A program made the position numbers and the translations under genes. A stretch of 64,000 bases of DNA from Azospirillum lipoferum 4B (GTDB taxonomy: Bacteria > Pseudomonadota > Alphaproteobacteria > Azospirillales > Azospirillaceae), in NCBI RefSeq assembly GCF_000283655.1, contig NC_016588.1, positions 231,745 to 295,744 on the forward strand, written 5' to 3'. The notes under the pieces were generated by a model. That model was not told the origin of the DNA, searched no databases, and saw only the letters and a program-made list of their open reading frames with translations. Below, piece after piece: positions 62,095 to 64,000 of the stretch; within the stretch, counting starts at the first letter, position 1; each line of letters opens with the position of its first letter.

Positions 62095-63108
62095 TTACTG
62101 GGCGTGGCCATCGGTTCGTTGCGCCCTGCGTGTCATCTCGGCCTCGGCCAGACCGGCCACCACCTCGGCCATGCGGCGTTCGGCGCGCCATCCCAGCAGC
62201 CGCTCCGCCTTCGCCGGATTGCCGACGCTGAAGGCGATGTCCGACGGGCGCAACAGGGCTGCGTTGCCGTGGACATGCCGGCGCCAGTCCAACCCGAAAT
62301 AGGAGAAGGCCTGCTCGACGAAATCCTCCAGCCGGTGCGCCTCGCCGGTGGCGATCACGAAATCCTCGGGCTGGTCATGGGCCAGCATGCGGGCCATGGC
62401 GTCGACATATTCCGGCGCCCATCCCCAGTCGCGGGCGATGGACAGAGTTCCCAGTTCCAGACTGTCGGTCTTCCGTTCGGCGATGTCGGCGGCGCCGCGG
62501 ACGATCTTCTGGGTGACGTAGCGCACCGGACGCAGCGGCGATTCATGATTGAACAGGATGCCCGAACAGGCGAACAGCCCATAGGCCTCGCGGTAATTGG
62601 CCACCGCCCAATAGGCCGCCGCCTTGCCCACGCCATAGGGGCTGCGGGGGTGGAAGGGGGTCGATTCGTCGGCCGGACTTCCGGTGTTGCCGAAGCATTC
62701 GCTGGACGACGCATTGTAGAACCGCGTGTCGAGCTTCAGGAAGCGGATCGCCTCAAGGATGTTGATGGTGCTGTTGATGGTGCTGTTCAGCGTCTCGACC
62801 GGCTGGTCGAAGGACAGCCCGACCGAGGCCTGGCTGGCGAGGTTGTAGATCTCGGCCGGGCGAACCCGGCTGATCACCTCGACCACGCTGCGGAAATCGG
62901 TCAGCACGGCCGAATGCAGGACGACCCGGCCGAAGATGCCGAGCTGCCGCAGGTTGGCGAAGCCCGACATCTCCCGGTCGCGGGAGGTGCCGTGGACCGT
63001 ATAGCCCTTGCCCAGAAGCAGTTGGGCGAGATAGGCGCCGTCCTGACCCGACACGCCGAAGATCAGCGCGGTCTTCGGCTCGCTCCCGGTCGTCGTTCCG
63101 ATGGTCAT
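62095..63108 (-). CDS. GDP-mannose 4,6-dehydratase-like SDR
   Basis: A 337-residue extended SDR. The NADP site is TALIFGVSGQDGAYLAQLLLGKGYTVHGTSRD; family blocks are EIYNLASQASVGLSFDQP, NASSSECFGNTGSPADESTPFHPRSPYGVGKAAAYW (YGVGK active site), LFNHESPLRPVRYVTQKIVRG, and LGTLSIARDWGWAPEYVDAMA, all matching GDP-mannose dehydratases. It resembles but is clearly different from the gmd copy directly upstream, so it may act on GDP-mannose or reduce its product, or work on a related sugar such as GDP-heptose. With the next gene it forms a probable nucleotide-sugar pair. There is a 132-nt gap holding a hairpin. Confidence 0.85.
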   Translation of the reverse strand: MTIGTTTGSEPKTALIFGVSGQDGAYLAQLLLGKGYTVHGTSRDREMSGFANLRQLGIFGRVVLHSAVLTDFRSVVEVISRVRPAEIYNLASQASVGLSFDQPVETLNSTINSTINILEAIRFLKLDTRFYNASSSECFGNTGSPADESTPFHPRSPYGVGKAAAYWAVANYREAYGLFACSGILFNHESPLRPVRYVTQKIVRGAADIAERKTDSLELGTLSIARDWGWAPEYVDAMARMLAHDQPEDFVIATGEAHRLEDFVEQAFSYFGLDWRRHVHGNAALLRPSDIAFSVGNPAKAERLLGWRAERRMAEVVAGLAEAEMTRRAQRTDGHAQ

Positions 63109-63196
63109 GAACAGCGCCTTGTCCGTCGCGGGGCGAGGTTGGAGTCCGTCTGGTGCCTATTGAAGCGCCCGACGGACTCCAAGTTCTTTGTTCTCC

Positions 63197-63239
63197 GTGT
63201 GATTCGCGATTCAAGCGGTTCCGCTTGAATCGGTCACAC
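63197..63239. repeat. Nested palindrome after gmd
   Basis: GATTCAAGCGG / CCGCTTGAATC (63208-63231) with a TT turn lies inside GTGTGA / TCACAC (63197-63239). It abuts the gmd stop codon. No T-run, so termination or mRNA protection is only probable. Confidence 0.7.
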
Positions 63240-63240
63240 T

Positions 63241-64000
<760 letters not shown>

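Overview
This window is GC-rich, alphaproteobacterial-looking DNA. The codon use, the infC end, the DUF1612 protein, the serine resolvase and the many TPR-glycosyltransferase fusions best suit an Azospirillum-like Rhodospirillales genome; the genus is my inference and no marker here proves it.

Layout. (1) 1-10.6 kb is mostly housekeeping: the 3' end of infC, two hybrid sensor kinases flanking a D-Ala-D-Ala carboxypeptidase with a SPOR domain, a divergent MerR / Zn-Cd-Pb P-type ATPase / DUF411 metal module, and a membrane acyltransferase. (2) 10.9-21.5 kb is an accessory patch: a fused heptose nucleotidyltransferase-phosphatase, a serine resolvase beside a DUF1612 DNA-binding protein, and a minus-strand group with a VirC1/ParA-like ATPase, a small partner protein, a STAND NTPase with near-identical TPR units, and a small ribbon-helix-helix-like protein. 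Upstream regions in this patch carry repeated TCATGA / CATGAAATCATG boxes. (3) 21.5-52.2 kb is a surface-glycan or protein-glycosylation island: TPR-fused glycosyltransferases and methyltransferases, FkbM methyltransferases, a GT4 and GT2 enzymes, a UPF0104-type membrane protein, an asparagine synthase, a DegT aminotransferase, an SDR, and a four-domain glycosyltransferase/methyltransferase fusion. An IS5-family (IS427-like) element and two AT-rich blocks (36.0-37.5 and 43.8-46.9 kb) suggest repeated horizontal acquisition. (4) 52.7-61.2 kb is one giant gene for a ~2,808-residue Thr/Ser/Gly-rich protein made of about 98 copies of a 26-residue RTX-like beta-strand repeat, with a C-terminus that looks like a type I secretion substrate; two strong terminators follow it. 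(5) 61.4-64 kb holds a small unknown protein, a decayed TPR fragment and two GDP-mannose 4,6-dehydratase-type genes, the last cut by the window end.

Working model (inference): the heptose and GDP-sugar genes supply nucleotide sugars, the TPR-GT fusions and FkbM/class I methyltransferases build or modify a surface glycan, and the giant Thr-rich repeat protein is a plausible cell-surface acceptor or adhesin. The ParA/RHH/STAND group looks like a separate mobile or conflict-type module that happens to sit at the island's edge.
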